Assembly: GCF_003263785.1 (NCBI RefSeq)
Contig: NZ_JYJK01000130.1
Location: 1 to 64,000, forward strand
From: Vibrio variabilis
GTDB taxonomy: Bacteria > Pseudomonadota > Gammaproteobacteria > Enterobacterales > Vibrionaceae
Length of the DNA: 64,000 nucleotides
Direction: 5' to 3'
Shown: positions 1 to 10,292 of the stretch, in pieces
How the letters are laid out: each line of letters opens with the position of its first letter
Position numbering within the stretch: position 1 is the stretch's first letter
Notes under the pieces: generated by a model
Seen by the model: the letters and a program-made list of their open reading frames with translations, nothing else
Told to the model about the DNA's origin: nothing
Databases searched by the model: none
Made by a program: the position numbers and the translations under genes

Positions 1-4
1 CTAG

Positions 5-754
5 CTAACGACAATCGCCGGACTGCTGTTTATCTGCAGTTCGATAACTGACGCTTGCGGGCGTCAGTTTCTTTTTCAGGCGCCAGTGGGGCTTGATCGG
101 TTTTAGCGGATAAGTACGCTTTCTCGCGACGATAAAATACAAACTGCCCATTGGCGATGCCCAATCCCCCATACTGCTCTCTAGCCAAGTCCACATGGTG
201 CGATAACGTTTCATTGGAAACAGGGCATAAGTATCGGCATATACGACTTGGTAATTGAGTACCCCGAGCCAATCTTTGATGCGACCTGGAGTGAACATTC
301 GACCACTCCACGGAAAATTGTTTTTACGCCAAGGCATCAGGCTTGCCAATCCCGTAAAGCTCATGGGATTGAACCCGGTCAAAATCAAATAGCCATCATC
401 CATCATCACCCGATCAACTTCGCGCAGTAAACGATGGGGATCTTCTGCATACTCAAGTTGATGCGACATCACTATCGCATCAAAACTCTTTTCTAAAAAT
501 GGCAATTCATAGCGGTCAGCGATAACATTGTGAAGAGGGTTTTTAACATCAAGATTGACTTGATGCTGAATATTGCAATTGCAGCTGGTTAACTCGCAGC
601 TTAAACCACCTAATTTAAGTAAGTGGTAACCAAATAACTTCGGACACCACTCGTCAAGGCGCGTTTGAATCGATTCCGATACCCATTGCCCATTGGCGAG
701 TTCATCCCAGGAATGAGGATGGTCTACTTTTTTCTTGCTGCGAGCTGGTTTCAT
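5..754 (-). CDS. yafS: SAM-dependent methyltransferase, YafS-like
   Basis: Class I SAM-dependent methyltransferase of the Methyltransf_11 type, 249 aa. The middle of the protein carries the hallmark stretches ADRYELPF and [20 protein letters not shown], followed by [12 protein letters not shown], typical of small-molecule methyltransferases. The substrate is unknown. It is divergent from gloB, the same arrangement as yafS-gloB in E. coli, which supports the name. I chose the ATG at 754 (MKPARSK) over a TTG at 793 because the TTG would overlap the gloB start. The gene ends only 4 nt from the window edge. Family assignment is firm; the orthology is from context. Confidence 0.85.
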   Translation of the reverse strand: MKPARSKKKVDHPHSWDELANGQWVSESIQTRLDEWCPKLFGYHLLKLGGLSCELTSCNCNIQHQVNLDVKNPLHNVIADRYELPFLEKSFDAIVMSHQLEYAEDPHRLLREVDRVMMDDGYLILTGFNPMSFTGLASLMPWRKNNFPWSGRMFTPGRIKDWLGVLNYQVVYADTYALFPMKRYRTMWTWLESSMGDWASPMGSLYFIVARKRTYPLKPIKPHWRLKKKLTPASVSYRTADKQQSGDCR

Positions 755-792
755 ATTCGGGCAATCTCCCAAACCGAACTGGAGAAACAACA

Positions 793-1551
793 ATGTTACA
801 TATCAAAAGCATACCTGCATTTAATGACAATTACATCTGGCTTATTCAAAATAACCAAAACTTGTGTGCTGTTGTCGATCCAGGCGATGCTGAGCCGGTA
901 ATTAACTACCTAGAGCAAAACGAACTTGAGCTTGTGACGATTCTTGTGACCCACCATCATTGGGATCATACCGGCGGTATCGCCAAGCTGATTGAGAAAT
1001 ATCCTTCTATCAGTGTCATTGGTCCTGAACACTCTTCTACTGAACACCTAACCCATAGGGTAGCCGAAGGTCACCGCATAAACCTTTTCCACGAGGAGTT
1101 TCTGGTACTGAATTTGCCTGGACATACTCTCGACCACATTGGCTTTGTGGGTGATGGTAAGCTGTTTTGCGGTGATGTTTTGTTCTCTGCCGGTTGCGGC
1201 CGCATTTTTGAAGGCACGCCCGAGCAAATGTTCAACTCACTGCAAAAGCTCACGCTACTCCCGGAAGAAACTGAAGTGTACTGCACGCACGAATACACGC
1301 TAAGTAACCTCGCGTTTGCCCTCGCCGTTGAGCCACACAATGAGTTTCTGCACCAATATCGCGATGACGCGAATCAGAAAAGAGCCAAAGGACTTCCGAC
1401 TTTACCTACATCGATTGCCGTGGAAAAACGCATCAACCCGTTCTTACGCACTACGCAAACCGAAGTTGTGAACTCGGTTGCAAATCGCAGTGCGAATAAT
1501 GATCCCTTAGCCACTTTTACCGCATTACGTGAGTGGAAGAACGAATTTTAA
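793..1551 (+). CDS. gloB: Hydroxyacylglutathione hydrolase (glyoxalase II)
   Basis: Cytoplasmic glyoxalase II, which hydrolyses S-lactoylglutathione to lactate and glutathione in methylglyoxal detoxification. At 252 aa it has the usual family length. The metallo-beta-lactamase zinc motif THHHWDH is at residues 53-59, with the further metal ligands in GHTLDH and [13 protein letters not shown] and the C-terminal glutathione-binding region THEYT and later KRINPF. It is divergent from the yafS-like gene and is followed by mltD on the same strand after 76 nt. Confidence 0.97.
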   Translation: MLHIKSIPAFNDNYIWLIQNNQNLCAVVDPGDAEPVINYLEQNELELVTILVTHHHWDHTGGIAKLIEKYPSISVIGPEHSSTEHLTHRVAEGHRINLFHEEFLVLNLPGHTLDHIGFVGDGKLFCGDVLFSAGCGRIFEGTPEQMFNSLQKLTLLPEETEVYCTHEYTLSNLAFALAVEPHNEFLHQYRDDANQKRAKGLPTLPTSIAVEKRINPFLRTTQTEVVNSVANRSANNDPLATFTALREWKNEF

Positions 1552-1627
1552 CGTTTTGCTGCTTGTTTGGCCCAACGCCTATTAGTATTATGCTCAGCCG
1601 TTCAAGTAAGAGGTTGTAGCAAACACA

Positions 1628-3199
1628 ATGCATAAGAAATACAGTTGGGCATTTGCCCTGTTGCTGGCTGGTTGTCAAATGACTCAGCCAGATACAAGCA
1701 GCACCACAACAGAGCCAACCAACTCTCCTGCAGAAACAGCGACAACTAAAACAACAAAGCCCGTTTCCGTTACCACTCCTGAAGTAAAACCTGCACCGAA
1801 AGCACTCACGCCTCAACAACAAGAGGACGTTTGGAAGCGTATCGCGATGCAGTTGGAGATGGAGATCCCGGATAATGCGAAAGTCGATTACTATCGCAAG
1901 TGGTACATCAAGCACCCTAATCACCTAAAAACAGTCTCGCAGCGCGCGAAACCGTTTTTATACCTCATTACTGAAGAGATCGAAGCGCGTGACTTGCCGC
2001 TTGAACTGGCACTACTTCCCATCGTAGAGAGCTCGTTTGATGCATTTGCCTATTCACACGGCAGCGCGGCGGGTTTATGGCAGTTTGTTCCAGCCACTGG
2101 TAAAGCGTTCGGCCTAGATCAAACCTATTGGTTTGATGGTCGCCGTGATGTGACGCTATCGACCCATGCCGCGCTCGATTACTTAACGCAGCTTAACCGA
2201 CGCTTTGACGGCAACTGGAATCATGCCATTGCGGCCTATAACAGTGGCGGCGGCCGAGTCTCTAGCGCGATTCGAAAAAATCGCAATGCCGGTAAACCTA
2301 TCGACTTCTTCTCTCTAGATTTACCCAAAGAGACCAGTGGCTACGTGCCGAAACTGTTGGCTTTAGCTGATATTCTCGCCAACGCTGAGAAATACGGCGT
2401 TGATATCCCTGCGATCCCAAACCAACCCGTTCTTGAATTGGTTGAGCCAAATGAACAGCTTGATCTCGCGATTGCGGCTAAGTACGCCGGCATTTCTGTC
2501 AAGGAGCTACAGAGCTACAATCCGGCATACAACCAATGGGCAACAGCGCCAAACGGCCCACAAACCCTACTGCTGCCTATCGATAGCGTTGACAAATTCC
2601 GCGTTGAGCTAGAGAAAAACCGTGGTAAAGGTATGCGCCTAGTACGCTACAAGGTAAAATCGGGTGATTCGCTCAGTGTTATTGCTCAGCGCCACCAAAC
2701 TACGACTAAGGTAATTCGTAATGCGAATGGTCTAAGCAACAATAACATTCGTGCAGGTCAGTATCTGTTGGTTCCAACGTCAACCAAGGACGACGCCACT
2801 TACAGCCTAAGTGCGGCTAATCGCCTAGCAAAAACTCAATCGACTTCTCGTGGTAACTACAAAGTCACCCATAAGGTAGAAAGTGGTGATAGCTTGTGGT
2901 CGATTGCGAAAGCCAACAAGGTGTCACACCAATCATTAGCAAAATGGAATGGCATGGGGCCAAGAGACACATTGCGTGTCGGTCAAGAGCTGGTGATTTG
3001 GAAGAGTGCTAGCGATGGCGCTATCATTCGCACCATCTTCTATTCAGTGCGCAACGGTGACACCATTAGCGGCATTGCCCACAAATTTAAAGTGCGCACC
3101 AATGATGTGGTGAAATGGAACAGTCTGCAGAAAAACAAATACCTTAAGCCAGGTCAGAAGTTAAAACTGTACGTTGACGTCACTAAGACCAGCGCCTAA
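1628..3199 (+). CDS. mltD: Membrane-bound lytic murein transglycosylase D
   Basis: Outer-membrane lipoprotein that cleaves peptidoglycan glycan strands to 1,6-anhydro-muropeptides; 523 aa. The N-terminus has a lipobox (LLLAGC). The SLT/goose-lysozyme-like domain follows, with the catalytic Glu near residue 133 in PIVESSFD and the typical GLWQFVP and AYNSGGGRV motifs. Three C-terminal LysM peptidoglycan-binding repeats begin near residues 339, 415 and 471 (VKSGDSL, VESGDSL, VRNGDTI). A strong terminator follows. The gloB-mltD pairing is the usual one in gamma-proteobacteria. Confidence 0.97.
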   Translation: MHKKYSWAFALLLAGCQMTQPDTSSTTTEPTNSPAETATTKTTKPVSVTTPEVKPAPKALTPQQQEDVWKRIAMQLEMEIPDNAKVDYYRKWYIKHPNHLKTVSQRAKPFLYLITEEIEARDLPLELALLPIVESSFDAFAYSHGSAAGLWQFVPATGKAFGLDQTYWFDGRRDVTLSTHAALDYLTQLNRRFDGNWNHAIAAYNSGGGRVSSAIRKNRNAGKPIDFFSLDLPKETSGYVPKLLALADILANAEKYGVDIPAIPNQPVLELVEPNEQLDLAIAAKYAGISVKELQSYNPAYNQWATAPNGPQTLLLPIDSVDKFRVELEKNRGKGMRLVRYKVKSGDSLSVIAQRHQTTTKVIRNANGLSNNNIRAGQYLLVPTSTKDDATYSLSAANRLAKTQSTSRGNYKVTHKVESGDSLWSIAKANKVSHQSLAKWNGMGPRDTLRVGQELVIWKSASDGAIIRTIFYSVRNGDTISGIAHKFKVRTNDVVKWNSLQKNKYLKPGQKLKLYVDVTKTSA

Positions 3200-3222
3200 C
3201 CTCTACGTGAGTGTAAATTGTA

Positions 3223-3247
3223 AAGCCAGTCTGTTGACTGGCTTTTT
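3223..3247 (+). terminator. Rho-independent terminator of mltD
   Basis: The stem AAGCCAGT (3223-3230) pairs perfectly with ACTGGCTT (3237-3244) across a 6-nt loop, followed by a T tract, 24 nt after the mltD stop. Confidence 0.85.
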
Positions 3248-3275
3248 TGCACCCGCGGATTTTTAAACGCTCAAA

Positions 3276-3303
3276 CAAAAAAAGCCAAGCAGATCGCTTG
3301 GCG
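3276..3303 (-). terminator. Rho-independent terminator of thiI
   Basis: GCCAAGC / GCTTGGC stem with a 4-nt loop. Read on the minus strand it is followed by seven T. It lies about 40 nt past the thiI stop, so mltD and thiI, which converge, each have their own terminator. Confidence 0.8.
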
Positions 3304-3344
3304 TTTTCTTATTAAACTCGTCGATTGAGCGAGGTGTGTACTCC

Positions 3345-4793
3345 CTATGGGCGGTACACTTTCACGTTGCTGAAACCTTGCTCTTGCAAGTACAAGGCTT
3401 GCAAACGGCTCATTACGCCACGATCACAGTACAACAGGTACGTTTTCGATTGGTCGAGGTCGCCAAACTTAGTGCCTAGTTTGAAGAATGGCAGATGTTT
3501 CACTTCTACGTTATCAAGCTCTAATGGGCTTGCTTCTTCCTCTTCTGCACTGCGAATGTCTAGTACAATTGCATCGTTTTCAACCGATTCCACTTGCTCA
3601 ACCTCCGGCGCCTGCTCTTGGCTCTCTTTCTCGATATCACGGATATCCATCATACGAGCATCGCGCACCACTTGTTCAAGAACCGCGAAATCAAATTTCT
3701 CTTCTTCCGCTTCAAGCTTCGCTTTAACGGCTTTAACCGTTGGTTTGCGGGAGATCACACCACAGTATTCAGGCATGGTCTTAGCGAAGTCTTCGGTACC
3801 GATTTCACGCGCAAGATCGATGATGTCTTCTTTATCCCAGTTGATAAGAGGACGAAGAATCAACGTATCTGTCACGCCATCGATGTGGCGAAGGTTAGTC
3901 AATGTTTGGCTAGAAACCTGACCCAGCGCTTCACCTGTTACTAGTGCCTCAATACCGAACTTCTCAGCAAGCATACCACCAGCACGCATAAACATACGTT
4001 TGAGGATAACGCCCATTTGGCCGTCTTCCACTTTCTCAAGGATCTCAGCAACAACCGGTTCGAAGTCTACAGAGAGGAACTTCACCTTCGCTGACGAGCC
4101 GTATTTGTTCCAAAGGAAGTGAGCCACTTGCTTTACGCCGATCTCGTGCGCAGGGCCGCCAAGATTGAAAAAGCAGTAATGCGTTTTTGAACCACGCTTA
4201 ATGTGCAGGTAACTGGACACGCCCGAATCAAAACCACCGGAGATAAGACTCAATACATCCTCTTGAGTCCCTAGCGGGAAGCCGCCCAGGCCTTTGTGAC
4301 GTGCGATAACTTGGTTAAGCTTGTCGTTCGCGACTTCGATATTCACAGTCACATCAGGCTTAGACAGTTTAACACTGGCACTTTCAACTGCTTGATTAAG
4401 ACCACCGCCTACGTAACGCTCGAGCTCAATCGAGGTAAAGTCATGCTTACCACGACGCTTCGCACGTACCACAAAGGTTTTGCCTTCGATATTTTTGCCA
4501 TTAAGCTCAAGAACTTGCTCATAGATATCGTGCATGTCAGCAAAATCAGATTGCTGAACTTCAAGCACGTGGTGGATACCTGGGGTTTGAGTCAGGATCT
4601 CCAATACCTCTTTGTGATATTGGTCTGAACTTGCACTCACTTCAATGTGATCACGACGGTTAAACACCGCCACCGATTCCGTACGGCGCTGGATAATGAT
4701 TCGCAGGTTGCACTCAAGGATCCTTGTAAAGCGCTTACGCACTGAATCGCTTTTTACAAAAATCTCTGGATGGGGCTTTACGATAAATCTCAT
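3345..4793 (-). CDS. thiI: tRNA uracil 4-sulfurtransferase / thiamine sulfur carrier enzyme ThiI
   Basis: ThiI transfers sulfur to U8 of tRNA (4-thiouridine) and to ThiS for thiamine-thiazole synthesis. From ATG 4793 ([15 protein letters not shown]) the protein is 482 aa, the same length as E. coli ThiI; a longer upstream reading from 4850 is not supported. Domains in order: NFLD/THUMP RNA-binding, the PP-loop [10 protein letters not shown], then a C-terminal rhodanese domain. The two catalytic cysteines fall exactly at 344 (MPEYCGV) and 456 (LYCDRGV), the E. coli positions. It is convergent with mltD. Confidence 0.97.
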   Translation of the reverse strand: MRFIVKPHPEIFVKSDSVRKRFTRILECNLRIIIQRRTESVAVFNRRDHIEVSASSDQYHKEVLEILTQTPGIHHVLEVQQSDFADMHDIYEQVLELNGKNIEGKTFVVRAKRRGKHDFTSIELERYVGGGLNQAVESASVKLSKPDVTVNIEVANDKLNQVIARHKGLGGFPLGTQEDVLSLISGGFDSGVSSYLHIKRGSKTHYCFFNLGGPAHEIGVKQVAHFLWNKYGSSAKVKFLSVDFEPVVAEILEKVEDGQMGVILKRMFMRAGGMLAEKFGIEALVTGEALGQVSSQTLTNLRHIDGVTDTLILRPLINWDKEDIIDLAREIGTEDFAKTMPEYCGVISRKPTVKAVKAKLEAEEEKFDFAVLEQVVRDARMMDIRDIEKESQEQAPEVEQVESVENDAIVLDIRSAEEEEASPLELDNVEVKHLPFFKLGTKFGDLDQSKTYLLYCDRGVMSRLQALYLQEQGFSNVKVYRP

Positions 4794-4999
4794 AGTCTTT
4801 TCACATCTCGTTGCAATGCTGTCTAAGCGCGACAGTATGGGGAAACACATATCAACTGTAGTACAAATTCGCTCAACTCAGAGTGCAAACTATGAGAAGT
4901 CACTGAGCGATTGTTCATTAGGGGCGCAAGTATACCCGCAACCTTTATAAGATGCGAGCAATCCACCCAATTCAAACAAAGGGCGTTACTCTAGGGTAA

Positions 5000-5034
5000 A
5001 AAAACGGAAACGCCAGAGCAAAGCTCTGGCGTTT
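5000..5034 (-). terminator. Terminator downstream of pomAB
   Basis: A 12-bp perfect stem, AAACGCCAGAGC (5008-5019) with GCTCTGGCGTTT (5023-5034), and an AAA loop. T-rich sequence lies on both sides, so it can work in either direction. It lies just past the pomB stop and separates pomAB from thiI. Confidence 0.85.
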
Positions 5035-5061
5035 TTAGACGTCATGGCAATCACTTAACCA

Positions 5062-5999
5062 TTAGTTGCCATCAGCCGATACCTCATCGGTGTACACCGG
5101 CTCACCTTGCATGATACTGATTTCAACCCGGCGATTTCGAGCCTTTGTCGCTCGGTATCATTCGGTCCTAGTGGCTCTGTATCGGCGACACCAATGACTC
5201 TGAGTCTGAGATGAGAGAAACCTTTCACCTTTTCCATCTCTTGCGCAACCGACACGGCGCGCTGCGAAGAGAGATCCCAGCTTGAGCGATAGAGCTCAGA
5301 ATCGAGTGGAAGATTATCGGTATGCCCGGAGACACGAACCTGGCCAGGAATATCTTTCACAAGATCGGCAACCTGCCTTACCAGCGGCCTAAACTTAGGC
5401 TGTAAGAACGCAGAATCTTCAGGGAATGCCCCTTTCTCTTGAATACGAATAACAAGCTGCTGCCCTAGGTTTTCCACTTCGACCGCACCTTGATTAATCT
5501 CTTGTTGCAGTGCTTGCTTAATCACTTGCTCCAATTCTTCAAGATCTTCGTTCTGCTGCTCACTGTCTGAAGACGCAGTACCGATCTGGTTCTTCTGTGT
5601 ACGGTCAGCAGTTTGGCCTCCGGTGATCTTACCATCATCGCGCTGATTGCCACCCGCTCTATCCGAATCTCCTTCTTGAAACTCTAACGTCTGCTGAGTG
5701 ATATCAATAGTTTGCTGCATGATCACATCAATCGGCGTCGGTTCTGGGCGGCCTGGCCTGAACTCTTGAGCAATAATACTGGTGCCCTTAGGGATATCTT
5801 TGACCTCAAGGCGGTTTTGAACACCAAAAGCAAACTTCATCGAGCCTGCGATCTGCTTAAACTTCAGTACGTCCATTTCTGAAAATGACAGAAGCAGAAC
5901 GAAAAAGCACATCAACAGCGACATGAGATCAGAGAAGGTCGCCATCCAAGCGGGAGCGCCAGGAGGTGGACACTTACATTTGCCTTTCTCTTCCATCAC
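5062..5999 (-). CDS. pomB: Sodium-driven flagellar stator protein PomB (frame disrupted near 5151)
   Basis: Stator subunit that anchors to peptidoglycan and conducts Na+ with PomA to drive the polar flagellum. The first 24 residues place the ion-binding Asp exactly at position 24 (WMATFSDLMSLLMCFFVLL), as in Vibrio PomB. An OmpA-like peptidoglycan-binding domain follows (VRVSGHTDN). The open frame runs to 5055 but its last 35 residues are nonsense. Adding one base near 5151 (GAGCGACA to GAGGCGACA on the minus strand) gives ...TEATKARNRRVEISIMQGEP and a stop at 5062, a 312-aa protein matching the family end. This is a probable sequencing deletion. pomB follows pomA after 30 nt. Confidence 0.92.
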
Positions 6000-6029
6000 T
6001 TAATCCCGTTATCAATCATTACGGAAACG

Positions 6030-6793
6030 CTACTCGCCATCGAGATCGAACGCGCGCTTGTTTTCATTGATGTAATTTTTAAGATAGCCATCAATAACAC
6101 GAGGGTTCTGACCATCTTGAATGGCCAACACACCATCCATTATTAGACGACGATTGAGGTTTTCTTGTTCTCTACGCAGGGTGAGTTTATCGGCAATTGG
6201 GAAGAACAACATGTTCGCAAGCATCGCACCGTAAAGCGTAGTGAGTAGTGCGATCGCCATTGCAGGACCGATGGATTTAGGGTCATCCATATTCGAAAGC
6301 ATGGCAACCAAGCCGACCAAGGTACCAATCATGCCCATTGCGGGCGCGACATCCCCGTAAGCTCTAAACACCGCGGCACCTTTTTCATGGCGCTCATCCG
6401 TCAGGGCGATGTCTTTTTGCATCGCATTGCGCACCACTTCAGCATCATGCCATCGACGAGAAGGTCAATGCCCTTTTGCATGAAGCTGTTTTGAATGTCC
6501 ATTTCCTCAAGCGCGAGGAAGCCACCTTTACGTGCCGCATCAGCCATTTCAACAATCTTAGCGATCAAATCTTCTGGCTCATCGGTTTTGAACATAAACG
6601 CTTTACTGGCGATTTTGGCGGCGCCAAAGAACTGTCCTAGCGTGAATTTCATCAAGACGACAAACGTCGATCCCCCGATAACGATAAATACCGACGTCGT
6701 ATCATAGTAAGTCATGATGCTACCACCGAGCACCATCGCAATAATTATCGAAGCGACCCCACCAATGAGGCCTATCAGCGTTGCTAAATCCAC
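6030..6793 (-). CDS. pomA: Sodium-driven flagellar stator protein PomA (frame disrupted near 6450)
   Basis: Inner-membrane stator subunit (MotA/TolQ/ExbB family) forming the Na+ channel with PomB. The N-terminus MDLATLIGLIGG and the membrane segments GGSTFVVLMKFTLGQFFG, APAMGMIGTLVGLVAML and AIALLTTLYGAMLANMLFF closely match Vibrio PomA. The coding frame breaks near 6450: GATGGCATGATG should be GATGGCCATGATG, giving LLVDGHDAEVVRNAM. With one added base the protein is 254 aa, the family length. It is transcribed with pomB. The 334 nt upstream (6794-7127), shared with divergent xseB, should hold both promoters, but I could not fix them by eye. Confidence 0.93.
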
Positions 6794-7127
6794 TCAACAC
6801 TCCATAGAAAATTTGACATCTTAGCCACTCAGACGAACCGAAAAGCAGCCCGAGTCTATCTCGTTACTTTTAGGTTATCGACCAAGTGACCATATCTTTA
6901 AGCGATTTATGACCACAAAATCACAAAATTGCGTCGCAAACTGTCAGAACTCCTCCGCTCCCATTCGTTTTCTACAGAGAAGATCACGGCTTAGCGGGTA
7001 ATATTGACGTTTTTTTTAGCAATCAAAATCCGCACAGCGGGTCTTAACAGCATTTTTCGCACCATAAGTTTGACCATCGCTAGCCGCTCATGTAACGTTC
7101 GATCATTTCATAAAAAATAAGTACGTT
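6794..7127. other. Intergenic region between divergent pomA and xseB
   Basis: 334 nt without a convincing gene. It must hold the start signals of both pomAB (minus) and xseB-ispA-dxs (plus). I see no certain -35/-10 pair, no clean sigma-54 (-24/-12) site and no strong inverted repeat. Confidence 0.5.
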
Positions 7128-7370
7128 ATGGCGACTAAGAAACCTGAGAACATGTCGTTCGAAGCGACAGTAGACGAGCTCGATACACTCGTAGAACAAC
7201 TGGAAAACGGCGATCTGGCACTGGATGACGCGTTGAAGAAGTTCGAGCGTGGTATCGCCCTAGCGAGAGCTGGACAGCAAAAGCTGACCGAAGCGGAACA
7301 AAAAGTGAGCATCTTATTAGCTAAAGATGATGACGCCGACCTTCAAGACTTTGCTCAGCCGTCAGAATAA
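7128..7370 (+). CDS. xseB: Exodeoxyribonuclease VII small subunit
   Basis: Small subunit of exonuclease VII, which with XseA degrades single-stranded DNA. The 80-aa protein has the usual length and the conserved helical pattern FEATVDELDTLVEQLENGDLALDDALKKFE, shown here only in outline (residues about 10-39). The stop codon overlaps the ispA ATG (TAATG), as in the conserved xseB-ispA-dxs operon, so translation is probably coupled. Confidence 0.96.
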   Translation: MATKKPENMSFEATVDELDTLVEQLENGDLALDDALKKFERGIALARAGQQKLTEAEQKVSILLAKDDDADLQDFAQPSE

Positions 7371-8274
7371 TGTCAAAAGTGAGTATCCCCATGATTGAGA
7401 CTTTGAAGTCTTATCAAACCCGTAACAACCAGCAACTGGATGCCTGGTTGGATAGCTATCCCTTTCAGCAGCAGCGACTGATTGAAGCGATGCGCTACGC
7501 CCTACTTTTGGGTGGTAAGCGTGCGAGACCGTTTTTAGTCTACGCCACCGGCTCTATCTTTGGTTGCAGTGAAGAGCAGCTCGACACTCCAGCGGCTGCG
7601 ATTGAGTGTATTCACGCCTACTCTCTCGTTCATGACGACCTGCCAGCTATGGACGATGATGAATTGCGCCGTGGCAAAGCCACTTGCCATATTGAGTTTG
7701 ATGAGGCCACCGCAATTTTGACCGGCGATGCTCTGCAAACCCTGGCCTTCACAATATTATCAGAAGGGCTTTGGCGCCATTTGCCGAATCACAACGTATT
7801 ACTATGGTAAAAGAGCTTGCTTGCGCTTCTGGCGCGGCGGGTATGTGCATCGGACAGGCATTGGATCTCGACGCTGAGAACCGCCAAGTGACACTCGATG
7901 AGCTTGAGCGAATCCATCGCCACAAAACAGGCGCGCTAATAAAATGCGCGGTACAACTTGGCGCCTTAGCAGCGGGTGAAAAAGGTCGCGAATATTTGCC
8001 ACAGCTTGAAACCTACGCTGAAGCGATTGGCCTGGCGTTCCAGGTTCAAGATGACATTTTGGACATTGTCGGTGATACCGAAACCCTCGGAAAACCACAG
8101 GGCTCTGATGTCGAACTTAACAAGAGTACCTATCCAGCATTGTTGGGGCTGGAAGGGGCTCAGCAAAAAGCCACACAGCTTTTTGAAGAAGCACTTTGTG
8201 CTTTGCAAGCGATACCCTACAATACGCAACTACTCGAAGACTTCGCCCGATATGTCATCGAGCGCAACAACTAG
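7370..8274 (+). CDS. ispA: Farnesyl diphosphate synthase (frame disrupted near 7767)
   Basis: Polyprenyl synthase condensing isopentenyl and dimethylallyl/geranyl diphosphates to farnesyl diphosphate. The first aspartate-rich motif (VHDDLPAMDDD) and second (QVQDDILD) are both present. The frame breaks at 7766-7768: GAAGGGCTTTGG should read GAAGGGGCTTTGG, joining LSEG to ALAPFAESQR. The repaired protein is about 301 aa from ATG 7370 (about 294 aa from the later ATG at 7391), close to E. coli IspA. This is a probable G4-to-G3 read error. It is the middle gene of the xseB-ispA-dxs operon. Confidence 0.93.
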
Positions 8275-8298
8275 ACTATATTAAAGCGCTAAATAACT

Positions 8299-10163
8299 AT
8301 GACACTTGATATTTCAAAGTATCCGACACTGACATTAGCAAACACGCCAGAAGAACTTCGCCTAATGCCGAAGGAATCTTTACCTAAGCTGTGTGAGGAG
8401 CTAAGGACGTATTTGCTAAATTCAGTGAGCCAGTCTAGTGGACACTTGGCTTCCGGACTTGGCACGGTGGAACTCACCGTAGCCCTGCACTACGTCTACA
8501 ATACGCCCTTCGACCAGCTTATTTGGGATGTAGCCATCAAGCCTACCCACATAAGATTTTAACCGGTCGTCGTGAGCAGCTTTCTACTATCCGTCAAAAA
8601 GATGGTCTTCACCCTTTCCCGTGGCGTGAAGAAAGTGAGTACGACACACTCTCTGTTGGTCACTCTTCGACGTCTATCAGTGCTGGACTTGGCATGGCGA
8701 TTTCTGCCGCCAAAGAAGGTAAAGATCGCAAAGTCGTTAGTGTGATTGGTGATGGCGCCATCACTGCGGGTATGGCGTTTGAAGCGCTTAACCATGCTGG
8801 TGATGTGCACCCTGATATGCTCGTTATCCTAAACGACAACGAAATGTCGATTTCGGAAAACGTTGGTGCACTGAACAACCACCTAGCTCAAGTGCTATCT
8901 GGAAGCCTGTACACCTCTATCCGTGAAGGCGGTAAAAAAGCGCTGTCTGGCCTGCCACCAATCAAAGAATTGGTCAAGCGCACCGAAGAACACCTCAAAG
9001 GGATGATTGTTCCTGGAACCTTGTTTGAAGAGCTTGGCTTCAACTACATCGGCCCTGTTGATGGTCACGACGTGAATGAACTGGTCAAAACGCTGAAAAA
9101 CATGCGTGAGCTTAAAGGCCCTCAGTTCCTGCACATCATGACTAAGAAAGGTAAAGGCTATGAGCCGGCTGAGAAAGACCCTATTGGTTATCACGGCGTG
9201 CCTAAATTCGACCCGTCGCACTCAAGCTTACCGAAAAGCAGCTCAAGCAAACCAACATACTCGAAAATCTTTGGCGATTTCTTATGTGATATGGCGGCGC
9301 AAGATCCTTCACTAATGGCTATTACGCCAGCAATGCGTGAAGGCTCTGGTATGGTTCGCTTCTCTAAAGAGTACCCTGAGCAGTACTTCGATGTCGCTAT
9401 CGCTGAGCAGCATGCAGTCACTCTCGCTACCGGTATGGCGATCGCTGGCAATAAGCCCATCGTCGCGATTTACTCGACCTTCCTACAGCGTGGATACGAT
9501 CAACTTATCCACGATGTGGCCATCATGGATCTACCAGTCATGTTCGCCATCGACCGTGCTGGTCTTGTTGGTGCGGATGGTCAGACTCACCAAGGTGCGT
9601 TTGATCTGAGCTTTATGCGCTGCATTCCAAACATGGTGATCATGGCGCCGAGCGATGAGAACGAGTGTCGCCAGATGCTCTACACCGGTCACATGCACAC
9701 AGGTCCTAGCGCCGTTCGCTATCCTCGTGGCAGCGGCAATGGTACTTCGCCAGAATCTGAGTTCACCGCTTTAGAGATTGGCAAAGGCCGTATTGTTCGC
9801 GAAGGTGAAAAAGTAGCGATTTTGTCCTTCGGTACCTTCTTGGACAGCGCTTTGGTTGCTGCGGACAATCTCAATGCTACCGTGGCTGACATGCGATTTG
9901 TTAAACCTCTCGATGAGGCGCTTATCCGTGAGCTCTGTGACAATCATGATGTAATCGTCACTCTCGAAGAAAACGCTATCGCTGGCGGTGCTGGCGCGGG
10001 CGTGATTGAGTTTATGATGAGTGAGAAGCTGATGAAGCCAGTGCTTAACCTTGGCCTTCCTGACAAGTTTATCGCACAAGGTACTCAAGATGAGCTACAC
10101 GCAGAACTTGGCCTTGATGCTGCTGGTATCGAAGCCTCTATTCGCGATTACATCTCCAAATAG
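8299..10163 (+). CDS. dxs: 1-deoxy-D-xylulose-5-phosphate synthase (frame disrupted near 8533)
   Basis: Thiamine-diphosphate enzyme that condenses pyruvate and glyceraldehyde-3-phosphate to DXP, the first step of the MEP isoprenoid pathway and a precursor for thiamine and pyridoxal. Motifs seen include [10 protein letters not shown], the ThDP motif [18 protein letters not shown] and the later transketolase regions. The frame breaks at GATGTAGCCATC, which should be GATGTAGGCCATC ([12 protein letters not shown]). With one G added the protein is 621 aa, matching the family. As dxs is normally essential, a true break is unlikely. It follows ispA after 24 nt. Confidence 0.95.
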
Positions 10164-10189
10164 AGACGTGCACGCACGTTGAATACAGA

Positions 10190-10213
10190 AAGCGACTCTA
10201 GGGTCGCTTTTTT
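10190..10213 (+). terminator. Terminator of the xseB-ispA-dxs operon
   Basis: AAGCGAC (10190-10196) pairs with GTCGCTT (10203-10209), then a T tract, 26 nt after the dxs stop. Confidence 0.85.
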
Positions 10214-10242
10214 ATTATCAATTTTCCTCGCTCTGAGGACAC

Positions 10243-10270
10243 AAAAAAGCCGCAACCTAAGTCGCGGCTT
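10243..10270 (-). terminator. Terminator of gltX
   Basis: AAGCCGC / GCGGCTT stem with a 10-nt loop, followed by a T run on the minus strand. It lies just past the gltX stop. Confidence 0.8.
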
Positions 10271-10292
10271 TTCAACATTCATTGCGTGGCAA

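Noticed and set aside
4696-4950. Plus-strand frame opposite the thiI start
   Set aside because: No ribosome site or family pattern. It is the shadow of thiI and its upstream region.
7766-7768. Programmed ribosomal frameshifting in ispA, dxs, pomA and others
   Set aside because: No slippery heptamer plus structure is repeated, and 22 unrelated genes would need it. A missing base explains every case.
8895-9221. Long minus-strand frame inside dxs
   Set aside because: It reads as the complement of a conserved gene, with no protein-like pattern or start signal.
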